Of a DNA stretch of 25,985 bases, positions 1-7,925 are shown in pieces. The first letter of the stretch is position 1, and the number at the start of each line of letters is the position of its first letter. The DNA lies in NCBI GenBank assembly GCA_964494735.1, contig CAZBSD010000031.1:1-25985 (forward strand). Direction: 5' to 3'. A program made the position numbers and the translations under genes. Source of the DNA: PHAA01 sp964494735 (GTDB lineage Bacteria; Bacillota; Syntrophomonadia; Syntrophomonadales; Syntrophomonadaceae). The notes beneath the pieces were generated by a model. The model was not told the origin of the DNA. It did no database searches and saw only the letters and a list, made by a program, of their open reading frames with translations.

Positions 1-678
1 ATACATAGACTACCCCGGAAGGAATCGGTGTTGTGGCCGGGCAGCCATTGTCCCCACTGTCAGCAGCGGCTGGCGGCTGGGGATCTTATCCCGCTGTTCA
101 GTTTTATATGGCTGCGAGGTCGCTGCCGCACCTGCGGACAACCTATCAGTCCTCGCTACCCCTTGGTCGAGATTATAACAGCGGTATGCTTTTTCATCAT
201 ATTTCTAGAATGGGGTTTGAGCCTGCAGACAGTAGTTGGATGGATTTTTTCTGGTTTTGTAATAGCGGCCGCCTTTATTGACATTGCAGATGGCATCATC
301 CCGGATAGGTTAACCTATCCGGGCATGGTGACCGGAATCATCCTATCGTTTTTCACCATCGGCATAAGATCGTCCCTGACTGGTCTATTGGTATTTGGCT
401 CGTTTCTGCTGGCCACCGCCCTGTTGTCCAAGGGTGGGATGGGCGGCGGCGACGTCAAGATGGCGGCCTTTGTCGGGGCCTTCCTGGGGTTCCCGGAATC
501 GTTATTGGCACTCTTCCTGTCTTCTTTGCTGGGCGGGATCTGGGCCGTAGCCCTATTAATAACCAGAAAGGCCACCCGTAAGAGTGCTATGAAATTCGGA
601 CCTTTCTTATCCCTGGGAGCCTGGTTGGTTTTCATGTACGGTCATAAGTTGATTGACATATATCTAGCCCTCTATTAG
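1..678 (+). CDS. pilD: Prepilin peptidase (type IV leader peptidase), 5' end cut by window
   Basis: Membrane aspartyl protease that removes, and usually N-methylates, the leader of type IV prepilins. The reading frame is open to base 1 and reads IHRLPRKESV just before LWPGSHCPHC, which matches the family, so the true start lies upstream and the GTG at 28 is internal. A zinc-binding pair of CxxC motifs (CPHC and CRTC) sits near the N-terminus. The two catalytic aspartates lie in the FIDIADGIIPD segment and in GGGDVK. Several hydrophobic helices follow, as expected for an inner-membrane protein. The 225 residues seen are close to the usual 250, so little is missing. It leads a run of pilin-like genes that are its probable substrates. 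Certain as to family; pilD versus comC is a naming choice. Confidence 0.95.
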   Translation: MHRLPRKESVLWPGSHCPHCQQRLAAGDLIPLFSFIWLRGRCRTCGQPISPRYPLVEIITAVCFFIIFLEWGLSLQTVVGWIFSGFVIAAAFIDIADGIIPDRLTYPGMVTGIILSFFTIGIRSSLTGLLVFGSFLLATALLSKGGMGGGDVKMAAFVGAFLGFPESLLALFLSSLLGGIWAVALLITRKATRKSAMKFGPFLSLGAWLVFMYGHKLIDIYLALY

Positions 679-710
679 ATTTTCGATTCATGCTCGCCTT
701 CGATTCCACA

Positions 711-729
711 CACAGCTTGATCAAGCGTG
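711..729. promoter_or_regulatory. Palindrome in the gap before the minor pilin genes
   Basis: The 140-nt gap between the prepilin peptidase and the first pilin-like gene holds a perfect 12-bp palindrome, GCTTGATCAAGC, at 715-726. It is flanked by CAC and GTG, which extend the dyad past one unpaired A. No T-run follows, so it is not a standard terminator. It could be an operator or an mRNA hairpin; nothing in the sequence decides between these. Confidence 0.35.
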
Positions 730-818
730 ATGTGGCTCACTGTGTCCATTTGATTTCTCACCTCTAACGTGCTTATTTTCTGGAAAGATGATGGCTTATT
801 CTATTGGGAGGGTTTGCT

Positions 819-1235
819 GTGCCTCATTCTTGCCCCCATCTTCCAATCAGGGAAACTGGACAGTCCCTGATAGAGGTCCTGGCCGCCATGGGGCTTTTGT
901 TATTGCTGGCGGCGATGATGATGGCTGCCTATAGCCCGGTTTCGGCCTGGATACAGAAGTCATGGCAGGAAACCGCCGGCAGTAATTATGCGGTGGCGAT
1001 AGCGGAATGTTTGCGGTCGCAACGCGACCTTCTGGATGAGACCAACAATGGATGTTCGGCTGAGGAGTTGGGCCTCCCCTGTAGTTCGCCTGGCAGCGGC
1101 TGGGACAGTCAGATAACCATCAGCAATCCGCCGCCGAACAATCCTCTTGTATACCAGGTGGGCATTACAGTCAGTTGGGATCATAACGTAACACGCCGAA
1201 GCGTCCATATCGACACCCTTATGCGGCAGGAGTGA
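819..1235 (+). CDS. Type IV prepilin-like minor pilin (PilV/PilI-type)
   Basis: Predicted minor pilin or pseudopilin of 138 residues. The leader ends in the prepilin motif ETG followed by QSLIEVLAAMG, with cleavage after Gly and the conserved Glu at mature position 5. A hydrophobic helix of about 20 residues follows (GLLLLLAAMMMAAY). The remainder is a small polar domain with two Cys residues close together. The GTG at 819 is preferred because a strong GGGAGGG ribosome site lies 6 nt before it; an upstream TTG at 804 would place that site inside the gene. It is followed 5 nt later by a second pilin-like gene. The subfamily is a guess; the prepilin signature is clear. Confidence 0.85.
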   Translation: MPHSCPHLPIRETGQSLIEVLAAMGLLLLLAAMMMAAYSPVSAWIQKSWQETAGSNYAVAIAECLRSQRDLLDETNNGCSAEELGLPCSSPGSGWDSQITISNPPPNNPLVYQVGITVSWDHNVTRRSVHIDTLMRQE

Positions 1236-1240
1236 CCTGA

Positions 1241-1696
1241 ATGATGTTACCCAGATCGGAAAAAGGATCGACGCTGGTGGAAGTTCTGATCGCGGTGGCT
1301 ATCTCATCTTGGCTGGCCATCGGTTTACTGACCATATACAGTAGTGCCTCCAAAGGATATGCGGTGTTGGGAGCAGCGGCGGATTGTCAGTATACGGCCC
1401 GTTCTGCAATGGAACAGATAGCGGCCGATATCCGCACTGCGGTACATGTGCAGGTCTCCCCTGATGGAACGCTGCTCGATATTTCCGCACCAGACCAGTC
1501 GGTAAGATTTTATACCCAAAATGGCAGACTTTACCGTCGGGTCAGCACATCCCGGGGCACCACCGCGATACCGATCGCCGACAATGTCAGCGCGCTTGGC
1601 TTCAGCGGCGGCGGGGGGCTGGTGGTCATCACCCTGACTATTACCGGTGGTGAATGTACCCGTAGCTTGACAACCGCGGTGATGAGCCGCTTGTAA
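1241..1696 (+). CDS. Type IV prepilin-like minor pilin (PilW/PilJ-type)
   Basis: Second minor pilin-like protein, 151 residues. The motif EKG followed by STLVEVLIAVAIS fits a prepilin peptidase site with Glu at mature position 5 and a long hydrophobic helix. The C-terminal half is short and beta-rich, ending in a single Cys region (GECTRSL). The ATG at 1241 follows a GGAGTGA ribosome site that overlaps the end of the preceding gene, so the two are probably translationally coupled. Position after a PilV-like gene and before a PilX-like gene matches the usual minor pilin order, which suggests a role in priming pilus assembly. Role is inferred from context and motif only. Confidence 0.82.
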   Translation: MMLPRSEKGSTLVEVLIAVAISSWLAIGLLTIYSSASKGYAVLGAAADCQYTARSAMEQIAADIRTAVHVQVSPDGTLLDISAPDQSVRFYTQNGRLYRRVSTSRGTTAIPIADNVSALGFSGGGGLVVITLTITGGECTRSLTTAVMSRL

Positions 1697-1736
1697 AACG
1701 AAGTTAGAGTTACAGCCAATGAAGAGAGATGTGATT

Positions 1737-2273
1737 ATGGCCAAGACACTAATGCAGCGGGATCAAGGCAGCATATTTATTGTCACCCTGATGGTTTTCT
1801 TTATGGTGAGCATCCTGAGTGTCACCCTTTTGAATATCGGCTTGATGGAGTACAAGAGCAGCCAGTTTGAAAAAAGACTGCTACAAGCCCAACAAGGCGC
1901 CGATGCCGGGATTGAGTGGGGGATGGAAGCAGTCTACGCGGAGCTGAACCAATCCTCCAACCTGAACGCCGATGAACTTCCGGCTGTGTTGAACTGTGGT
2001 GACGCCCAATTGATGATAGGAGAACAAGGCTGTACGGCTTATATCGGACCAGTAGTAAAAGTAAGGGATTCGGATGGGGAACCGAAGCAGTGTTGTTATG
2101 AATTGGTTGTGACTGCGGATTTCAACGGTGCTAAGCGGGGATTAAAGGTAGAGGTGGTCTACAGCTATTCGGGTGGTGATGAAATGATCGGCCCGGATGG
2201 CAGTCTGGTCTTCCTGCCCAGGAGCTATCTGGACCGGGGACGGATCACCACTTATGAGTATCATTACAACTAG
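1737..2273 (+). CDS. PilX-like pilus assembly protein
   Basis: Protein of 178 residues with a short basic leader, then RDQGSIFIVTLMVFFMVSIL, a single hydrophobic helix typical of PilX N-terminal domains. The segment after it, with AQQGADAGIEWGMEAV, is the characteristic helix in which PilX proteins carry a conserved Ala-Gly-Glu/Asp-Ala-Gly-like pattern. The pilin Glu5 is absent (Val instead), as is common in this family. The C-terminal domain has several Cys (NCGD, GCTAY, QCC) that could form disulfides. ATG 1737 is chosen for leader length and the GAAGAGAG upstream; ATG 1719 is an in-frame alternative. It would sit at the pilus tip complex with the two preceding proteins. Confidence 0.8.
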   Translation: MAKTLMQRDQGSIFIVTLMVFFMVSILSVTLLNIGLMEYKSSQFEKRLLQAQQGADAGIEWGMEAVYAELNQSSNLNADELPAVLNCGDAQLMIGEQGCTAYIGPVVKVRDSDGEPKQCCYELVVTADFNGAKRGLKVEVVYSYSGGDEMIGPDGSLVFLPRSYLDRGRITTYEYHYN

Positions 2274-2337
2274 TGGCAGTGGGGGATCGCTGCTCCATTC
2301 AGCGCCGGCTGGCCGCAGATTGAGAAGAAGAAGGGGG

Positions 2338-3348
2338 ATGCAGTTGTATTTGAGACGTTCGCCCAATGTCGGGTTGGATGCCGGGACCAACAAGTTGCGC
2401 CTGGCTTGGATGAGCCCAAAAAGAGGGGTAAACCATCTGCTCGGTTTCATGAGCCTGGATGTCCCGCCGGGGTTGGTTGAAACAGGGATCATATCCAACC
2501 CCGCCGCTCTTGGGGCAATGCTAGAGGAAATGGTACGCGGGCAGAGGCTGGCTGGCAGTCGTGCCTCCTTGTCTGTTCCCGGATCCCAGGTCTATATGCG
2601 GCGGCTGACCATGCCTTGCCTGAAGCCAAGCGAGTTAAAGCAGGCGGTATATTTCAAAGCCTTCGAATTTCTGCCGCTGCCGGTGGAGGAAATTGCCATG
2701 GATATATTTCCTCTGCGTTATTACCAGGATGACCAAGGCAAGAAAGTAGAATTGCTATTTGCGGCGGTGCGTAAGCAACAAGTCGAAGCTCTCGTGTCGG
2801 TGTGTACCAAAGCGGGATTAAAACCAACCGTGATTGAGATCGGCTCTTTGGCAGCATATCGAGCCTGGGGCGGAGACCGTTGCAAAGGAGCACTTTTGCT
2901 TCAGTTCGGAGAAGATGATTTGCACCTGACCATCTTCAGCATGGGCATACCGGTTTACCATCGTTCGCTGGCGATTGGCGGCCGGCGCGAGGAATTGGCC
3001 CAAGGCGTTGCAGGGGGAAGGTTGCCAATGGGCCAAGAAGGACCGAATGGCGATGTCCTTGGTCAGGGCTCATTAAATAGGTTGATTGAACAGATAGATG
3101 ATGCGCTCGTCTATTTTCGCCTCCATAACAACAACGAGGAAGTTATGCTCGAGGTTGTGGTGCTTGACGGTCTTACAGATATGCAGGAATGGCAGGCGCG
3201 GCTCGCTGATAAACTGAATTTGCCGGTCGAAATCGCCGGCCAAATGGCATCCTCCAGATTAAGGATACCGGATAGCCTGACCGATGAACAGTGCCTGGAG
3301 CTGCAACAGGAGTTTACTGTAGCCTTGGGTTTGGCACTGAGGAGGTGA
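2338..3348 (+). CDS. pilM: Type IV pilus assembly protein PilM (actin-like ATPase)
   Basis: Cytoplasmic actin-like protein that binds the N-terminal tail of PilN and links the motor to the PilN-PilO complex. It begins with RRSPNVGLDAGTNKLRLAW, the nucleotide-binding beta-hairpin of the family, and carries the expected KPSELKQAVYFKAFEFLPLP segment and an internal second phosphate-like loop, LLLQFGEDDLHLTIF, followed by a conserved HRSLAIGG. From the ATG at 2338 it is 336 residues, a normal PilM length. This ATG directly follows an AGAAGGGGG purine run; the frame is open upstream to 2197 but those residues do not resemble PilM and overlap pilX. Four bases separate it from pilN. Confidence 0.92.
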   Translation: MQLYLRRSPNVGLDAGTNKLRLAWMSPKRGVNHLLGFMSLDVPPGLVETGIISNPAALGAMLEEMVRGQRLAGSRASLSVPGSQVYMRRLTMPCLKPSELKQAVYFKAFEFLPLPVEEIAMDIFPLRYYQDDQGKKVELLFAAVRKQQVEALVSVCTKAGLKPTVIEIGSLAAYRAWGGDRCKGALLLQFGEDDLHLTIFSMGIPVYHRSLAIGGRREELAQGVAGGRLPMGQEGPNGDVLGQGSLNRLIEQIDDALVYFRLHNNNEEVMLEVVVLDGLTDMQEWQARLADKLNLPVEIAGQMASSRLRIPDSLTDEQCLELQQEFTVALGLALRR

Positions 3349-3352
3349 ACCT

Positions 3353-3901
3353 GTGCGGAAGCCTTTGGATGTTAAGATCAATTTTATACCCGAAGGGCCC
3401 GGACAGCGCAAGCGGCTCATAACCGCTTTAATCGTCATAGCAGTAACAACCCTGACTGGCTGGTTATTGTACACCGGCTGGCTGTATGGGATGGAGTTGG
3501 CCGAGAAGGAAATGGAGACTACCAGGTTGGCCCAACAGTTGGAGGAAAAGCAAACCCAAAATAAAACTTTGAGCCGATTTCAGGATATGGAGAGCGAAAC
3601 GAAATTTCTCGGAACTGCAGCTGCCAAGGTCGATGCGGGTAACTATTGGCACTATAAAACCTTGGCAGAGGTCTACAGTTTGGTCCCCCCAGTAATGGGC
3701 TTGACCGAAATTGAGATCACCCGGCAACTAGTCATAATCAAAGGCTTGTGCCCAGATTATTCCGTACTGGGGGCACTGGTTGCAAGTCTGGATGCCAGCC
3801 CCTATTTTGGAGCAGTCAAGAAAATAACCTCCGCTATTAGGGCGTCCGACCAACAGTTGGAATTCAGCCTGGATGTCGTTAATGAGGGGGTGGGGCTGTG
3901 A
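3353..3901 (+). CDS. pilN: Type IV pilus assembly protein PilN
   Basis: Inner-membrane protein of 182 residues. The cytoplasmic N-terminus reads KPLDVKINFIPEGP, matching the INLLP-type motif that docks in PilM. One transmembrane helix follows at about residues 22-44, then a coiled-coil-like stretch rich in Glu, Gln and Lys, then a ferredoxin-like domain beginning near YWHYKTLAEVYSLVPP. GTG start at 3353, preceded by GAGGTGAA at the end of pilM. It overlaps pilO by 4 nt. The order pilM-pilN-pilO is diagnostic. Confidence 0.9.
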   Translation: MRKPLDVKINFIPEGPGQRKRLITALIVIAVTTLTGWLLYTGWLYGMELAEKEMETTRLAQQLEEKQTQNKTLSRFQDMESETKFLGTAAAKVDAGNYWHYKTLAEVYSLVPPVMGLTEIEITRQLVIIKGLCPDYSVLGALVASLDASPYFGAVKKITSAIRASDQQLEFSLDVVNEGVGL

Positions 3902-4560
3902 TTCTGTCCAAACGCGAGAAGGCATTTATCATAGTTTTCATTCTGGCCGGATGTTTTTACTTATTGGATCATTTTTGGTTTCATCCCCTGGACGTGCATA
4001 ACGATCAATTATATGCAACCAACCTGAGCCTCCAAGGGGAAATGGACCGCAACCGGCAGATGGGAGCAAGGTATGGCGATAGTGATTTTCAAGAACAACT
4101 AATGAGCGAATATTCGGTGATGTCGGCCCGTATTCCTAGTTTGCCGATGATTGCAAATGTAATCGATATTGTGGGGGCAACCGCGCTCGAAACCGGGGTA
4201 GGCATGCGATCCGTGCAATATAATGATCAGACCCAGCCTAGATCCGCCTCTGCTGCGCCGATCAACCAACCGATCAAGGAAATCAGATTTCAGGTCAAGG
4301 TACGAGGCGACGATGGGCAACTCCTGGCCTTTTTGGAACGGATCGAAAATGCCCCCCGGTTGTTGAATGTTACCAATACCAGGGTGATCCTGATCCAACC
4401 TGGAACTTATCCCAATCCAGACGTGGCAGCAACAAATGACCTAACATCACCCGAGATCAACCAAGCGGATCAAACCCTGGACAGAGTGGAAATGGATCAG
4501 GATGACTATGAACTTGATGCAGAATTTACCGCCTATTATTATGACAAGGTCAATGAATGA
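3898..4560 (+). CDS. pilO: Type IV pilus assembly protein PilO
   Basis: Partner of PilN in the inner-membrane alignment complex, 220 residues. It has one N-terminal transmembrane helix at about residues 8-26 (AFIIVFILAGCFYLLDHFWF), a helical linker, and a C-terminal alpha/beta domain with the PilO-like segment EIRFQVKVRGDDGQLLAFLERIENAPRLLNV. The GTG start overlaps the pilN stop by 4 nt (GTGA). Residues after about 175 are acidic and low in complexity. No PilP or PilQ follows, as expected in a Gram-positive bacterium without an outer membrane. It closes the pilus cluster; tldD starts after a 115-nt gap. Confidence 0.88.
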   Translation: MILSKREKAFIIVFILAGCFYLLDHFWFHPLDVHNDQLYATNLSLQGEMDRNRQMGARYGDSDFQEQLMSEYSVMSARIPSLPMIANVIDIVGATALETGVGMRSVQYNDQTQPRSASAAPINQPIKEIRFQVKVRGDDGQLLAFLERIENAPRLLNVTNTRVILIQPGTYPNPDVAATNDLTSPEINQADQTLDRVEMDQDDYELDAEFTAYYYDKVNE

Positions 4561-4675
4561 CTTGCATACCTGATAAACAATGGGGAAGGAATATTTAACT
4601 GTTTGTAGAACAAAATAAGAAAATGGCAAATATTATCAAGATCACATACAGGAACAGTGCCGAGGAGGTTATTGG

Positions 4676-6103
4676 ATGCTGGATAAAGACCTGCTGGCCG
4701 AGGTATTAGATGAAGCGTTGGGGAGAGGCGGACAATTTGCGGAGATATATGTAGAGGATAGGGTCAGCAGCACCATTGTCTGTGATGATAACCGCATAGA
4801 GAAGATCTCCAGCGGGCAGGAAAAGGGCGCGGGTATAAGGCTCGTCCAGGATGGCCGGACTTATTATGTATACACCAATGATTTGTCCAGGGAAGGGCTG
4901 ATAAAGTCAGCCAGCTTGGTAAGGCAAGGCATTGACAGTCCCGTGGCCGCATCCCCAACCAAGACAGTTCTATACCAACGCAGCTCGGACCTGCCGATAA
5001 ATTTCCGGCGTCTGCCGCAGCAGGTCGATTACGCGGAAAAAATCGACCATATTCTGGAGGCTAATAGCGTTGCCAGAGATTTGAACCATGAGATAAGGCA
5101 AGTGACAGTGGCAGCTGGTGATTTGGAAAAACGGATACAGATAGCCAATTCGGAGGGGGATTACATCGAGGATCATACCGCTCGGGTAAGATTGATGGTG
5201 AGCGCGGTGGCCAACCGGGATGGTATTATACAAACTGGGCAGGAGGTCACCGGGGCCGTGTCCGGCTGGGAATTGCTGCAGCGGGTATCACTGGACGATA
5301 TGGCTCGGGCAGCTGCCGGCCGGGCTGTCAGAATGCTCTCCGCCTCTCCAGCTCCAGCCGGTCGTATGCCGGTGGTTATGCATGCCGAAGCTGGCGGAAC
5401 AATGATACATGAAGCCTGCGGACATGGTTTGGAGGCCGACTTGGTCCGGAAAGGGCTGTCAGTGTACCGAGACAAGGTAGGTCAGCAGGTGGCCAGCTCC
5501 CGGGTAAGTGTGGTCGATGACGCTACTCTGCCGGGCAAATATGGTAGTTACCGTTGGGATGATGAAGCCTCACCGGCCCACCGCACCTTGCTTATAGACA
5601 GGGGATACCTTATCGGGTTTCTGAATGACAGAATTTCGGCCGCCAAGGACGGGACTGAACGGACTGGCAACGGCCGGCGGGAGTCCTATATGGAAAAACC
5701 TATCCCCCGTATGAGCAACACCTATGTAGTACAGGGGGAAGATGATCCGGAACAGATAATCAGGGATACAGCCTGGGGTCTGCTGGTTAAAAAGATGGGC
5801 GGCGGCCAGGTCAACACCGCCAGCGGTGATTTCGTCTTCGACGTCCAGGAAGGATACATTATTGAGAACGGGGAGATATGTGAGCCTGTCCGCGGGGCTA
5901 CTCTTATCGGTAATGGTCCCCGTGCCCTCATGGATATTGATCGGGTCGGTTCCGACCTGGGCTTTGCAATCGGGGTGTGCGGCAAGGCAGGACAAGGGGT
6001 GCCGGTGGGTGATGCCCAGCCCACTATCCGGATCAAGGAGCTGACCGTGGGTGGAACCGCTTCTGGAACGGGGTTTGAAAGTAAAAAGATAAGTAGGAAG
6101 TAG
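4676..6103 (+). CDS. tldD: Metalloprotease TldD
   Basis: Zinc protease subunit of the TldD/TldE heterodimer, which digests unfolded or modified peptides in the cytoplasm and matures some ribosomal peptides in enterobacteria. The catalytic HExxxH is present as HEACGH at residues 245-250, and the likely third zinc ligand Cys lies in GVCGKAGQGVPVGD near residue 440. The 475-residue length is usual. A strong GAGGAGG site precedes the ATG by 7 nt. tldE begins on the next base after the stop, so the subunits are co-translated. No peptide precursor or tailoring gene lies nearby, so a housekeeping role is more likely than a dedicated RiPP role. Confidence 0.96.
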   Translation: MLDKDLLAEVLDEALGRGGQFAEIYVEDRVSSTIVCDDNRIEKISSGQEKGAGIRLVQDGRTYYVYTNDLSREGLIKSASLVRQGIDSPVAASPTKTVLYQRSSDLPINFRRLPQQVDYAEKIDHILEANSVARDLNHEIRQVTVAAGDLEKRIQIANSEGDYIEDHTARVRLMVSAVANRDGIIQTGQEVTGAVSGWELLQRVSLDDMARAAAGRAVRMLSASPAPAGRMPVVMHAEAGGTMIHEACGHGLEADLVRKGLSVYRDKVGQQVASSRVSVVDDATLPGKYGSYRWDDEASPAHRTLLIDRGYLIGFLNDRISAAKDGTERTGNGRRESYMEKPIPRMSNTYVVQGEDDPEQIIRDTAWGLLVKKMGGGQVNTASGDFVFDVQEGYIIENGEICEPVRGATLIGNGPRALMDIDRVGSDLGFAIGVCGKAGQGVPVGDAQPTIRIKELTVGGTASGTGFESKKISRK

Positions 6104-7450
6104 GTGCCACCGTTGAAAACCGTTTTGCAAAAGGCCGGGGAACAATCGCTCGGCGTCTTGGGAGCCCGGGGATTGGCCGGGGAAGCATTCCTGATGCACA
6201 GGCGGGAACTGAGTATCGAGGTCAGTGGCGGGACGGTTCAGAGTCTGAAAGAAGCTGAGCAATCTGGGATAGGGATCAGAGTGTACAAGGGAAGCCGGAT
6301 GGGATTTTCCTATACTACTGGTCTGGATGAGCGGAACATTGAGCATGTCGTATTGGAGGCCAGCCGAATGGCTGATTTCTCCTTCCCGGATGAGTTCAAT
6401 AGTGTTCCGTCTGAGGTTCAGGAATACCCGTTGATGAACCTTATCGACGGTGGTATCCGGTCGGTACCGCTGGAAGCCAAGATAGATCTTGCTGGGGAGG
6501 CCGAGGAGGCTGCCCGCAATTACCACCCCAGCATCAAGCTGGTGGACAGGGCTGGTTATGAAGACTATCACACCTCCATAATGGTACTGAATACCCAAGG
6601 TATCTATGCTTTTGGCCAGGCTAACTATTGCGGCTTGCACGTTTCCCTGGCAGCGGTCACCGCCGATGAAACTCAAAACGGTTTTGCTTATCAGATGCAA
6701 AGAAGAATCGGATCTATAGATCCCAAGATGGTTGGTGAGGAAGCGGCCATGCGCGCCATGCGCAGTTTAAATGCCAAAACTGTCTCCTCGCGCCCCATGC
6801 CTTGCATCATCGATTCCCAGATGGTGACCAGGTTCCTGGGAATCTTTTCAGTCTCCCTTCAAGCCGACAGTGTTCAGAAAGGCAAGTCCATGCTGGCCGG
6901 GAAAGCTGGCGAGTTTATCGTCTCGTCTTTGATCACTGTGGTGGACGATGCAACTTGTGCAGAGGGGATTGCGACTTTCCCTTTCGATGGTGAAGGGATT
7001 GCTGCCCAGAATAATATGGTAGTGAAGGATGGCGTTTTGCAGGGGTTCCTGTATGACACCCATTCAGCCAGACGGGCGGGAACCAAATCGACTGGGAATG
7101 CTATCAGGTCATTCCGGAGCCTGCCGTTGGTCGGCAGCACCAACCTGATTTTGGTTCCAGGCACAACCCCGCTCGAGGCGATGATGGATGGAATCGAGGA
7201 GGGACTCTACATAACCGAGATTATGGGGATGCACACTGCCAATCCGATTACGGGTGACTTCTCATTGGGGGCGGCCGGGATTATGATCGAGCACGGCCAG
7301 TTAACCGATCCGGTTCGGGGGATTACTATAGCCGGAAATCTTCTGGCAATATTACGGGAGGTGGACGCCGTCGGCAGCGATTGGCGTTTCTATGGCAGCA
7401 AAGCGGCACCCTCGCTGCGATGCACGAGTCTCAACATCGCTGGAAAATAG
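6104..7450 (+). CDS. pmbA: TldE/PmbA, non-catalytic partner of TldD
   Basis: Second subunit of the TldD/TldE peptidase, 448 residues, homologous to TldD but without HExxxH. Family features include SGIGIRVYKGSRMGFSYT near the N-terminus, the segment STGNAIRSF, and the C-terminal GDFSLGAAGIMIEHG. The GTG start abuts the tldD stop codon; a TTG three codons later is also possible, with the upstream AGGAAG then better spaced. TldE forms part of the inner chamber that feeds extended peptides to the TldD active site. It is followed by aroQ after 16 nt, so all five genes up to efp may share one transcript. Confidence 0.95.
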   Translation: MPPLKTVLQKAGEQSLGVLGARGLAGEAFLMHRRELSIEVSGGTVQSLKEAEQSGIGIRVYKGSRMGFSYTTGLDERNIEHVVLEASRMADFSFPDEFNSVPSEVQEYPLMNLIDGGIRSVPLEAKIDLAGEAEEAARNYHPSIKLVDRAGYEDYHTSIMVLNTQGIYAFGQANYCGLHVSLAAVTADETQNGFAYQMQRRIGSIDPKMVGEEAAMRAMRSLNAKTVSSRPMPCIIDSQMVTRFLGIFSVSLQADSVQKGKSMLAGKAGEFIVSSLITVVDDATCAEGIATFPFDGEGIAAQNNMVVKDGVLQGFLYDTHSARRAGTKSTGNAIRSFRSLPLVGSTNLILVPGTTPLEAMMDGIEEGLYITEIMGMHTANPITGDFSLGAAGIMIEHGQLTDPVRGITIAGNLLAILREVDAVGSDWRFYGSKAAPSLRCTSLNIAGK

Positions 7451-7466
7451 AAGGGAGGCAGTGGTT

Positions 7467-7925
7467 ATGGCTACTGTATTGGTTATCAACGGACCTAATC
7501 TGAATATGCTGGGGAATAGGGAAAAGGAGTATTATGGGAGCCTGACTCTGGAAGAGATAAATGCCGATTTGCAGGTCAGCGCAGCCCAGTTGGGTTTATC
7601 CATAGAATTCTTCCAGTCCAATCATGAGGGCGAACTGGTAGACCGCATACATAAGGCCTGGATGCAGGTGGATTGCATAATCATAAATCCGGGGGCTTAC
7701 AGCCATTATAGTATTGCGATATACGACGCTCTGAAAGCGGTCCAAATTCCGGTGATCGAGGTCCATCTGTCTAACATTCATAAACGTGAGCATTTCCGGA
7801 ATCAGTCACTCATCTCGGCGATGGCGGTGGGTGGGATCTTCGGTCTGGGACCTTTGGGCTATCACCTAGCTTTACAAGCTGCTTCTGATCTGGCCAAACA
7901 GAAGGATATAGGGGGAATCGAGTGA
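7467..7925 (+). CDS. aroQ: 3-dehydroquinate dehydratase, type II
   Basis: Third step of the shikimate pathway, converting 3-dehydroquinate to 3-dehydroshikimate by anti elimination; dodecameric cytoplasmic enzyme. At 152 residues it has the normal type II length. Visible active-site residues are Arg18 and Tyr23 in NREKEYYG (flexible lid), Asn74 in INPGAY, His80, His100 in EVHLSNIH and Arg111. The lid carries REK instead of the usual REP. ATG 7467 is chosen because AAGGGAGG ends 8 nt upstream; a GTG at 7461 is too close. The stop overlaps the start of the peptidase gene by 4 nt. Confidence 0.97.
   Translation: MATVLVINGPNLNMLGNREKEYYGSLTLEEINADLQVSAAQLGLSIEFFQSNHEGELVDRIHKAWMQVDCIIINPGAYSHYSIAIYDALKAVQIPVIEVHLSNIHKREHFRNQSLISAMAVGGIFGLGPLGYHLALQAASDLAKQKDIGGIE

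Noticed and set aside
2142..2498. Minus-strand frame over the pilX-pilM junction
   Set aside because: Overlaps the end of pilX and the conserved start of pilM; no ribosome site and no recognisable product.
5570..6700. Long minus-strand open frame of 376 codons across tldD and tldE
   Set aside because: It lies antisense to two intact, well-conserved genes, has low-complexity His/Pro-rich translation without family features, and no ribosome site. Long antisense frames are common opposite such codon use.
4676..7450. TldD/TldE as part of a RiPP biosynthesis cluster
   Set aside because: No short precursor gene, radical SAM enzyme, cyclodehydratase or exporter is present within the window; neighbours are pilus and housekeeping genes.
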